DNA of 64,000 nucleotides, taken from Caecitellus pseudoparvulus. Lineage: Eukaryota > Bigyra: Bicosoecida. Both the position numbers and the translations under genes were made by a program. Shown here in pieces: positions 49,801 through 61,800 of this stretch. The DNA is taken from contig CBFFRQ010000066.1 of the NCBI GenBank assembly GCA_965644315.1, forward strand, positions 310,001 through 374,000, given 5' to 3'. The notes under the pieces are model-generated. The model ran no database searches. It worked only from the letters and a program-made list of their open reading frames with translations, and had not been told where the DNA came from. Within the stretch, counting starts at the first letter, position 1. The number at the start of each line of letters is the position of its first letter.

Positions 49801-52800
49801 TTCACTCGTTTCTTCTTCCACCTGGGCAACGATAACCTGTACGAGTTCGTCTTGGGCAACTCCAAGGTTGGAGCCGTTGCGCGCGTGGTGTCACGCAACT
49901 CCCTGACAGTGTCCATGGGCCTGTTTGGTGGGTTTTTTGAGCTGGACTGCTTCAACACTGCTCGCATGTTCATGTCACTGCTCGATTTTGAGGTGAACTT
50001 CATCGATGCCAAGGCTGCCATTCACTTCGGCTTCGAGTTCCTCGGCCTGTTGCCACGCGATTTGACACAGCGCTTCACGCCAAACGCTCCAAACATGGGC
50101 CTGGCAGCGAAAACTACCGCACGACGTGCCATTGGCGAGGCACAGAAAGTTCAGTCTCTTGTGCAATCAGATGCGGAGCAGTTCCTGGACCTCTTTGTGT
50201 CTGCTGCTGATGAGCTGGTGAACGGCACGACTGAGTTTGTCGCCGTCCTGCCAGCGATGCAGGAGTTCGCACAGCAAGTAGACGTGTACGCGGACAGCGT
50301 GGATGACTTCCTGGGGGTCTCCACATTCCTGGAGAACTCCCGCGAACTCCTTGTCTTGATCGACGAAGCACTTCAAGCCAGCTCTACTCCCGACATGCTG
50401 GCCGACGGCAAGGCTGCCTTGCAAGGTGTCTCGTCAAGCTCACAAGCTGCAGCTGCGCTTGCTGGGCTTGCAGAGGGGGTGCTTCTGCAAGTCTCGCGCG
50501 CTGAGGCTGTGATGGACGGAGACGGGGCTGCCAGCCCGGGGCTCCCTGAGGTTGTCGCTCGCATCAACGCTGACGCGCGCATTGCAGCTGAAGCAGTGAA
50601 TCTTGCTGCTGACACTCTGGCATCCCTCCACGAAAAGATCTCAGCCATTTTTACGCCCGGTTTGCTGGATGATAGCATCGCTGCTGCGGACGATGCTGGT
50701 GCCGCGGTTCTTGCGCTGTCTTCAGACATGTACGAGGTCTACACTCAGCGCATGGACGCGATCCGCACCACCATACGCAAGTTCGCATCTCTGTTGGAAG
50801 TGGGGTCCTCTGCTGATCTGACTGTAGCGCCCACGGAGGCCATTCTACGAGCTGCAGCAGCAGAGCTGGAGGTGGGAGCCGAGGAGCTCATCCATGAATC
50901 GGCCCAGCATGTCGCTGACGTGCTTGGGCAGGCGGCTGCGCCCCTTGCTGAAGCCACAGCCCTGAATTCCCTAGAAAGCGAGCTCTCTCCGCTGCAAAGA
51001 CGGGACGTCCTCGAACAGCTAAATGATGAGGCATTGGGCGTCGTGGCCTCGTCCGAGGCCGCCGTGCACTCTTTCGTCTCAACGGTATTGGGCGGTGTCC
51101 TCCCCAACATGAACTTGGCCGAAGCGAGGTCAACCAGCTCCCGCGCCTTAACCACCCATGCAACTCATTGGCTACAGACACCTTTGATGCGATGGGCCGA
51201 TGCATCACATGCTGCCCTGACACACTTGCAAGGCCCAGTTCGACAGGGTCTGATTCTTCTTCGGGATACTCTTCAGAGTGATGCCGCTGAGAGAGCAAGC
51301 ATGCTACTGTCTGACAACCTCAACCAGCGGATGACCGTGCTTGAACCAGCATTGGAGACTGACATCGCCACCCTTCTAAACGTGACGCGCGCGTCATTGC
51401 TTGTGCAAGTGGCCGAGCCAGTGCGAGCACACACCCAGACTGAGTTTCTGAAACTGGTTTCTGACTTTGAAGCGTTGCGCTTGGTGGAGGACTTGGATCA
51501 GTATACACAAGCCGCTGAGCGCACTTCTGCTTCTCATGTGTTGAAGATGTCCTTGTTGCACGGCGCCGCTTTGTTGAATGGTGGGGCATTGTCGGATGCC
51601 TTGGAGGCCGGCCAAGGTGCTTTTCACTTCCGAACTAGGGAGCTTGTGGACAGCTTTCCTTCTGAGGTGCGGGCGATGGCGGAGTGCACTGGTTCTGCGG
51701 CAGGAGCGCTTGCCAACCTCATCGTCATGCGCGAGTCCCTGGAGCAAGAGGCGCGCGCAAGTTGCGCGCAACTGGAAGGCAGCACGTTCAACAATACTCC
51801 GGCTTGGCAGCACCTGGAGCCGCTCCTCGCTAGTGGCCGTTCAACCGGAACCCTATTTGGATTCTTGTCAACCCCACAGGCGTCACAGAAAGTGGACCAG
51901 GCCTTGGATTCCCTGCATTCCTGCTCGCACAGCACTTGCCTCGATGCATCTGATGTGCTAGGAATTGCTTCGACGACTAGTATGCTGTCCGATCTCGCTT
52001 CCACTCTGCCTTTGTCGGGCAGCAGCGGCGTTGCGAAAGTTCCTTCGGCCAGGACGATCGCAGCAAGTAGTATTTCTATGGCACTTCAGCCCATGTCCCG
52101 TGCCAGTCACCACAGAGTACGAGCACTGCAACTAAACCAGCTGCAAGCGGCTCTGGCGAGTATCTCTCTTGCGCTTCTATCAAGCAATGCCACTGCCCCT
52201 GTCGTGTTGCCCGGTGGTGGAACGTGCCTGGCGCCACAGAGTCGCTCAGAAGAATTGACAACGGCGGAGGGAGAAGCCAAGAAGCAACTTGTGCTGTTGG
52301 CAGCATCTTGTGCAGCCGGAGCTCATGCTGCAGCAGATACAGGGACGTTTTTTGTCCTTCCATTCCAGGCCGCGTGTGCGGTCTTGCATGAGCAGTTGGC
52401 CAAGGCAGGCTGTGAGTGGCCAGGCTCGCATGCCTCTCTCCTGGAGCAAACCTGGTCCATGTACGCACCGTGGAGCGGCCATGACCAAGAGTGGCTCCTT
52501 TCTTCACTTGCATCTCTTCAAATCGCCTCACACCATGTCGCTGCATCAGATGTGTCATCCACCGCACTCCTTAGCCTGTCTGAAGTGCTTCCAGGCATGC
52601 TGCAAGCCTACCCCCTAGCTGCAGTGCAGCTTTCGTCAGAAGCAGAGCAACTCATCCAAGATGGGATCTCTGCCAGCTCGGAGTGGGAGGTTGTGCAAGC
52701 TGGCCACAGCTTGATCAGCGCAGCAGAGGGCGCCAAGCATGCTGTCGCCGTCCTCCACAGGCTTCAAGCGGGCCGATCCCCGCCATCTGCGCCCACATCA

Positions 52801-55800
52801 TTTGCCGCGAACTGTGCACCTGAACCAGGGAACACTATGACCACCTTGCAAGCATGGGACCAGGAACGCCAAGCATTGAGCGCGATTCATGATGCTCATG
52901 CAGCATTTGCTGCGCTGGTTCGCGCTGCAGCTGGGGATATGGACCTGCCTGTGTCTCTTCCCGGTGCGGTCGCTGCCCAGGCCCACTTTGTCCAAGAGAG
53001 CCAGGACCTTGAAGAGCGACTTGCGAATCTCACGACAAGTACAGCCAGGAGCATCTCTTCTGTAGTCTGTTCTAGCCAGGTGCTCGTGCAAGGTGGCGAT
53101 GCTTTGTCGGTCCGGTCTGCTTTGTTGGACAGTCTTGAGGAGGACCTCGAGTGGCCCGACCTGCGGAGTTTGGCACTGAACAGCATCGTGGCAGTTGCAA
53201 ACTCTGATGCTGCGGCAAGCTCTTCTTCGAAGCTTCTGCGGGCTTGTGGCGCTAGCCTTGGCCACCCCAGCTCTTTGACCAGCCTGCAGAGCTCCCTTGT
53301 CTCGGCAAGCCTCCCTTCCGCCGTTGCTGAGGCGAGCTCAGAAGCCCTTGTGCAGCTTGCGGATGCAGTGCAGGCTGTCAGGGACCAGCTGACTTCTGTG
53401 CAGCAAGTGTGGGCGTCGATTGACCGTGCCGTCGCAGCTCTGCAATCCCTGAGCTTGTCTATTCCAACAGGACAAGCGACCGAACTGTCAGACGGGGCAC
53501 TTTTGGCTGCTGTGACCGCCATCTCAAGTGACGCAGTTTCGTTGGATGCACTCAGCTCACTGCCAGGTGCAGCTGCTCATGCCTTTTCCAAGCTTGCCAA
53601 CGCCTCCGCGGCCACCCACACCCTCCATGCCTCCCCCTCTTCTGGTTCAGCTTCTCTCGCAGCAGCACAAATTGAAGCTCTGCTTTCATCTAAAGAGGTG
53701 CTTGTGAGAGGCTTGGTAGGATTGAATGTCTACAGGACGCTTGAGAAGCTTGGCTCAGCAAGTGTGCTCATGGAGGACTTGGGTAGCGCCGCCTTGGCGA
53801 GTGAGGCGGCTGCGCAGCTTGCCGAGGCAATCTCCAACGGCGATTGGACTAGTGCTCAGTCCTCCAATGCTGAACTGCTTCCAGCTAGTACTAGTGCTGT
53901 GCCGAAACTTAGCGGCACTGAGGTAGAGGACGTCCTGAGATCCTGCAGTGAGTTGAGCTTGTGGTTGTCTGAGGGTTCGTTGTGGAATCAAAATGCCCAG
54001 GGCAACCTCGAGCACGCCACTCTGACCCTCTCAAAGGCACTGCAGAGCATGGGCGCTGATCTTCGCTTTTCTGTTCAGTGGCAAGCGGCTGCTCTTGAGG
54101 CTCGTGAAGGCGCGAGTCAGCGCTCGTGGCTATCTGAAGTGAATGCTTCCATTGCAGCTGGCCAAGTCTCGGGAGAAATGCTGTCAGAATCAATCGATAT
54201 GGCGAGCAAGTGTACTATGGGTCAATGTGATGCATTTAAGCGTGCGGTGCAGTCAGTGTCTGCATTCAAGCTGGTGGCTTCCCTTGAGCGATCTTTGTCG
54301 GAAGCGACGAGCGATAGAATTGCTGCAGATGTCCTCCACTTCGGTGTGGCTCCCTTGGCCTTTTTTGTGAACGTCTCACAGGCTGGGAAAAGCAAAGAAC
54401 TTGCATCCGACCTCTTGGCCGTCGTTACTCAGCCTGCGTCACTCTCGCTGGACCTGCCTCCCGCCCGCGTTTGGCCTGCAGATGACGTCCACACACTGCT
54501 CACGACAACTATGCAAGCGCTTGCTGAAGCCATGCAACTACAGGATCACCCGAACATTGTCTGGGCAAGTGCAAAGAAGGATTGGTATGGCTCCATGCTG
54601 CGCGCCTTTCACGAACCAGGCTCACGCTCTCACGCCTTGTCAGAAGCTGCCACAGTCACCGCCACTGGTGCTGCCTCTGCGGCAGTGTCAAAGGCCTTCA
54701 CAAACTCACACATGCTTCGTTTGACTTCCACTGAGAGCTCCAGTGACTTGATTTCACTTGTGCGGGACCTGCTGCGACAAACCATCGTGCCTCCGTCCGG
54801 CAGCTCTTCCCTGTTGCACCAAGCCACGTTGTCCTCATTGAGTGGAGAGGTGCTGAAAGACGAAAGTGATCCGAATGCTTCAGTCACTCCAGCTTGGCCC
54901 GCTGCGCCGGCCTGGGGTGTTCAGATCAGCGTGCTCCAACGTCGCATTGCTGACGTAGAAGCCAGCTTGGATGCCTCAGCTGGCCAGGGTGATGCAGAAG
55001 CTCTTTCCTTGCTTCTTGGACCCGAAGTACCGTCCCAGCTGGTCTCTACCATTGCCGAAGAGCTTCACCGTGTGGATCCTTTGTTGAAGCTTCAAGCGGC
55101 AGCTGACTCTGTTTTGGGCACCCTTGACTCGTTGGGGCTGCTGTTTGAATTTGAAAGCTCTCGCCCAGCTGAGTATGAGGCGGTCCGTGATGCCTTGCAA
55201 GCTGTCCAGACAACCACCCAGGCTGCGCTCTTGCAGCTTCCTTCACTAGTGAAGTGCTCACCAGACTGTGCCTCTGGGTACTCGGCAGATGGCGCGCTTC
55301 AAGTCAGCCCTGAGTTCATCAGTCAAGTGCACGGCGCAGTGGGCCAGGCCACGGAGGCTCTGCGTGCTGCAAGATCGGTGGTAGCACCACATTTAGCTGT
55401 GGCGTTGTATGCAGCTGTTCCAGCTCAGGAGCGTGAAGCGTTAGTGGAGGTAGCGGACGTGCTCATGGACAGAGGCGATAGCTCCTTCGAGCAAGCGCTG
55501 CTGGCTACCATGGTGTCTCTTCGCTGGATGCTCACCCTCCGTACGCTCATGTCCGTTCCTGAAGGTGACACCGATACCTTCAAGGAGTGGGCAGAGCGAG
55601 TCCCGTCATCTTGGCTTCTCCCTGCAGCCGGCACGCTTGCGGATATTGTTGCTTCACCAAGCGAAGGACCTGTAAAGCTGCTGCACAGGCTGCAAACACC
55701 CTTCATGCAGTCAGTTCCGGTACCAATGGTAGCTATTGGGGCACCTCTGCACGTTACCACAAGCTTGACCGATGCGCCGAGCCTTTTCGACGCAACTTGC

Positions 55801-58800
55801 CTCAGTTCGAGCTTCAGTGCGGGCCATCCTTTCAGTTTCGAGTACACTGCAGGCCAAGTTCTGCCCAACTTGGCTGCAAGCTCACCTAGCTTGCCAGGCG
55901 ACGCTACAAGGGCCAAGATGTTTGCTATGGTACATGCTTTGGTTGTGTCACTACCATGCCCAAGTTCCACAGAGGGTGCCACCATGTCCGCGCTGCCTGG
56001 CTTTTCTGCTTTCGTTGCAAGCATGAGCGAGGTAGCAGCGCCTGTGCTGGTGAACGCATCAAGTATGTTAGCCCAATCTGCAGCCTCGCTACAGTTGAAT
56101 AGCTCCGCCCAAGCAATTTTTCTGCGTGCCTCACACACGACGCGGCAGCTCTCAACCGTAGCTGGTTTCGAAGGGAGCCTCAAACTCCGTCAGAGCGTGG
56201 CCGAGGATGCTTCGTCACTGCTGGCGCAAGCAGCGGACATCTTGTCAGAACGTGGTTCTGTGGGCATGAGACCAGACTCTGAATGTGCTACTTCCATGCG
56301 TGTTTTGCCAGAGGCAGTCGAGGCAGACATTGCTGCTCCAGGCTTTGAAGAGCTTCTTCCTGCGGCTAACTTCACAGGCGCCTGCCCTTCACCCGAAAGC
56401 CTTGGAAGGATGGTTTCTTTGGCAACAAAAGCCATGTCAGCTGCACGCCTCATCGAGGCCAGTTCCGCTCGCGTGCGTCTTGGGGCACTCCTCGCCCTGC
56501 GCTCGGCTGTTAGCGATCCTGCATATGCGACCCCGTTCCTCTTCAGCACTTCGTTGAGCGGCTCTGAGACAGGTGTAGTTTCTCGCATTGTAGCTGCACT
56601 TGAGAACAGCCCCGCCAAGTCGCTACTCGAACTGGAGAGTTTGACCAGCGCACGAGCTGCACAGCTTGCTCGGCCAGGTCCGCTCTCACAGCTCGTGCTT
56701 GTATTGGGCTTGACTGGTAGCGGTAGCATTGATCAGCCTACGCTGGCGCAGATTCTTCTTGAGCAGAGCCCCATGAATAGTGTGTGGCCCATTATCTTGC
56801 ACGAAGAGCTGCCCAAGGACACATTCGGTGCACTAGCAGAAGCCGTCATCTACAGCGCTCTGGGCACCAGCATCCCTGAGGTTGAACTTGATGCAACCTG
56901 CATGTCAGCGCTTTCTTCCTTCACCCAGGGCCTGCCCCCTTCAGGTACCAGCATGTCTGTCCAGTGTCCTTTGACTGACGAAGGGCTGAACGGACTTTCG
57001 GCTGCAAGCGTGCATGCTTCAGTGGCTGACATCCTCCAGCACCGGTCTACGATCCGTACTGATTTCGCACACGAGCTTGCCCAAGCTCAGGCTGCTATCA
57101 GTAACTCCTCCCGGTCTCTGTCAGTATCTGTGGTGCTGCACGAACTCCGAAGTAGCGAAGAGGCTCTGAAAATGGCTGGCTTCGAATTTGCGGCTTTGCT
57201 CCACGCTGTGCCGAGCGCCATGCCAGGTTCTTCTGTGACAGACGTTCTCTTGTCCACTGCGGGGGCCATCGAGCAGGCATCTGTATGCAAACTGGCAGCC
57301 CATGTGCGTTGTCCTTCAAGTCTGACCCTCAACGCTTTGCACACGCTTGCTCGGGTGGTTGCCCAAGCTACCACCTTGGTGAGTCAAGTGCCTGTATCAC
57401 CACATGTATCGAGCCCTGCAGCTTGCGCTGCCCAAACGCTCGCTGCCTTGACCTCGGCCACCGGATCAGTCTCTTGCCAGACTGTCAAGGCGGCACGGCT
57501 GTCTACTTTGACCATGTCTGAGCTTTTGTCAGTCCAGGCAGCCGTCTGGGAGGGACCGAAGCTGATGGGCTCAGAGCCTTGGCTTATGGAATCTGCACCT
57601 GCTGGACTGCTGAGCACCTTGCAGCAAGTTGATGCGCTTCCATGGACGTTGTCACCGGAACCTGGGCTTTGTGCGTGCGCACAGGGCAGCAGTGTGCTGC
57701 GTTTCCACAACGCAACCGACTCTCATTTGACCGAGTTGGTGGACTCGTTGCTGAGCAAGTCTCCGGCCGACCAGCTGGGTGTTTCGGTCGGCGGAGGAAC
57801 GATACGCCTGTCTTTGTCACAAGCAACCGTGGGGCGAATCTTGCTTGTCGCCCCCCATGCCCTTGAAGTGCAGCAGGCAAAGTCGGTGCCAGCCCTCGCA
57901 CATCTCCCTAGCCCACCACCGGCTGGCAGTTCTCTCGGCTCTGGTGTGTCAGGGGCACATGTTGCTCCCTGGCGAGCGCTGCGGGCAGCATGGGATACTC
58001 TGCACTTGCAAGTGGAGCAATCGCTAGCGGCACCACTCCGTGAGGCAGCAGAAGCCGCTACTCTGCAAAGCGTGGCGCACAGCACAGCGCGGCTCCCTAC
58101 CCCTCTTGCAAGTGAGACTGCAAGGCACGCATTGTTGAGCAGCAAGGTAGCAGATCCGTCGCAGAATTGCTCTCTTGCGAGTTTCATTCCTTCTTCTGGT
58201 GTCCACATTTGGGCTGACCTGAGTTCTACCACGCAAGTAGATTCCACGCCTTCCCAGATGTGCACGGGATCTCTCATCGCAGCAGCTCTACAGGAGGTGC
58301 AGCTATCGGGCACATCGACCCCTCTCTCGCTTCGTGTGACAGCCTTGCTTAAGGATGCCGATTCGCTCCTGAGCGCAAGGGAACCTGATCACACCCCAAC
58401 TCCGGCTGAACAAGCTCATGCGCTGAAACTTGCCAGTCAGTTGACCACAGCAGCTCATACTGCGACTGCATTCAGTGGTAGTCTTGGGGCTCGTCTGGGG
58501 GCGGTGTCTTTGGCACTACTTCGCCCGGCTTTACTGCAGGATTTCGTGGTCACAGCAGCCCTGGATGCGGCAGCTGGCGTGCATGACACAGCGGCCGGCA
58601 CTTGGGAAGTGCTCATTTCTGAGACTGAGAGTATTGCGCTGCCTTTTGACAAGTCTATGCAAGCCTCTTCGCTTGCTGCTGAGCTGACTGTGGGTTTGGC
58701 AAAGAATGCGTCGGTCGCGGTGTCAGCAGCGGTGAACCCATCCACTCTGGGAGCGCTACTGGTAGAAGCCCAGGCATGTCGTGGACTTGATGACGCTTCC

Positions 58801-61800
58801 GCAGATGTTCTTTCAGAGGCATCATTTCTACTGGCATCAAGCTCGCTTTCTGCTGCGGAGCAGTCGCTGGCAGCGAGTGTGGCTCTTGCGTCCATGAACT
58901 CTGCACCAGCTTGCGTGCAGGAGGCGCTCGCCCCCTACAACGCAGTGCAGCTTCCGGCGCCCTTGCTACACGTGGCTCAACGTGCACTTGACACTACGAT
59001 CCTTCGAGCTGCATCAGCCTCGGCCCTTTCTTCGCGCGAGACAGTGGAGGCAGCAGTGAATGGTCAGGTCAACTCAGAGGACCTTGCATCTGCTCAGAGG
59101 GGCATCCTCAGTGCAGGCGACGAATGGGGCTTGACCCTGAGCTTCACTGCGCAGATTCTCCCCCATGACTTCGCTGGCTGCTTGGCACAGTTGCCCCTCT
59201 CCCACGCCTGCGCAACGCAGGCCATGTACAGCGCGGAACGTGACGCTCGCCAACTACACGCTCTTCTTGCAATAGACGGGGCAGTTGAAGCAGCAGGCAA
59301 TGCTATCCTGAGCATTCCTGCAGTCCCATTGCCCTTCTCATCTGCTGGCGCTTCTGCATCTGTTCTGGAGTCTGCGGTTGATCCGTTGAAGGGGTCCATT
59401 TCTGGTGCTGTCGCGACATTGCTGCAAGATTTCGTCTTGAGTGTCGGTTGCAGCGCCCAAGAGCCCCTGCGCCTTGTCCGAGAATCCTGCGAACATCTTT
59501 TGCTTCCACTGGACTCTTCCATCTCGAAGCCTGCCCAAGCACTGGCGGAAGTTTGCACAAAGCTGGCAGGTGTTCAGCAAGCACCAACTGCCCCTTGTTA
59601 CACTGACTTCGAGTCCACCAGTCAGAAGCTGCAGGCTATTTCCGAGGCCTTGCATTCAAACGCAACACTTCGATCTTCCTGGGCCTATTTTGCAGAGGAA
59701 GTGTCTGATGCTCTGGGCGGCTTGCTGGGACTGAACATCTCAACGTGGTCCAGCTGGGCGTCAGAGTTGGGCAACGATTCTGGTAGCGAAGTCTCGGAGT
59801 CTCTTGAACTCCTGGAACAGAGCATTTCAGATCTGGGTCTGCACGCCGGCCACGCTGTTGTGTTGCGTGGGGTTGGCTCACTGGACGGGATAATTTCAGG
59901 CGCAACATCTTTTGCCGATTCTGCTGCCCAAGCCGTTAAAGCCCTAGGCGAGGCAGCATCCAGTTCCAGTGCCTCCTCCAGCGACGCTTGGAAGCTTGCT
60001 GTTGAAGCTTCCTCCTCGTCATTGGGCCAGTCAAGCCTGCTGGCACCTTCCCTGCGCCACAGTCTAGGTGCGACCCTCCGGGCACGTAACACCACGATGT
60101 GCACAGAGGCTGAAGCAATCGGTGAAGTTCCTTGCGCCAATGTGACAGCAGTCTTGTTGAACGAGTCTTTGCGGTCAGCATTGGCCGTCCTGAGCCAATT
60201 CTCAGCCTGGCCGCTCTTGCAGCCGGTTGAAGCAGGGGAGCTCCACAGTGCTCTTGCTGATCCACTTCAACTCACATCAGACTACTCCCAGGCTGGGCTA
60301 CTGGTAGATCCGCGCGGTATCCTGGATTCCACTGTCCAAGTTCTGGCTTCGGTTGAGCATCTCGGCCAAGCTGCACTCCTCGCAGCTGTCTTAGGTCTGG
60401 CTTCCCACACCACGCAAGTGCTTGGTGTTGCAGCATCGGGACAGACAGCTGCTCAGCTGGCTGAGGCAGCCGTCCCCGCGTCAATATCTGCCTTGACTTC
60501 AGTGCAGCAAGCATTGGCACCATTGTCAGCGGTTGCAGATGTCAATATTCGCAGGATGTCGTCCGCCCAACTCAACCACTCTGTTGCTGTGGTTGTCAAT
60601 GTTCTGGAATCCTTCGAAGCCGCACATGCCTCCAGCACTTCCGTGCTTGGCGGATCCTTACCGCTTGCACTGAACAGCTCTTCCTTCAGTAAGCATGCTG
60701 TTGTGTCAGCTCTAACGACAATCAAGGACACTTTGAGATTCGCGGCGCTTGCCGCTCCTTCTCTTGCAACTGCTGGCGGTTTCTGGCACTCGGCTCCAGA
60801 GTGGCCTCAGGAATCGAGACTTCCAAGCCAGGCTGTGTCATTTGGATCGTCCGTTGCTCCCGCGGTGGCTTCTCTTGGCAATCTTTTGGTCCACAACCAG
60901 GCCCAAGTGCAAGCTGACCAAGTGCCCATTCTTGCGGGTGTGCTGCACGCGCTCGGTGCGACTTGGTCACACCACCTTGCCCCTGCCGTTGAAGCATCCG
61001 CTGGCCTAGAATGCTCGGTGCTCATGCATGACGCATTCCAGGCCTCACAAGCCTTGGTGTTCGCCTTGAACAACCCTCTGGCCGGTTCAACTGCGTCAAC
61101 TTCTTTTACAACCAGCATTGAGAAGCTTCACATGGCACGTGAACAAGTACAGCTGTGCCATGCATGGTATCTGCAGGTGTCTACTTCCCGTCAGTACGAG
61201 CTGGAGACCATGTTCGACGACCTTGCGGCTTTGCAGACATCCCTGCAAGATCTGCAGGAGTCTGCTACTTTTGAGACCACGACGAGCGCCCAGCTTCACG
61301 ATGTTACGGCAGCAATTACGCGTGTCCTGCAACTCCAAGGGAGTGCACAAGGCAGGAGGCTCGGAGACCTTGGACTTCACGACCTTGCTGCCCTATCTGA
61401 CAGGCTGAGTGTTGTGCGAAGTAGGCAGGCCAGCGCACTGCCTCTGCTTGCAACTCTCCCACTTCCCCAAGGATTGGCTGGGAGAGCTCTTTCGAGTGTT
61501 GTGGTGGGTTTGGGGAGTGTGCAGGCGAGGGGTGTGGATCTGGCTGGTGCTGCTGCACTTCTGGAGCTCGACAGCCTGCTTCGGCTTGAAACATCGCTGG
61601 GGGTGGTTCAGCGCTGTCGAAGTGAGTCCTTGGCGCCGGCTGCCAAGATCTTAGACTCTCTTGACGATGTATCATTGATCACTGACGATCTTGTGTCTGA
61701 CTCGATGGCATGGACCATGTGGCAGTGGGCTGAACTCGTGCCAAGCGCTGCACGCGGCTCCAAGTTGGTGGCCAGCCTGTCCCACCTGACCCGAACGCTT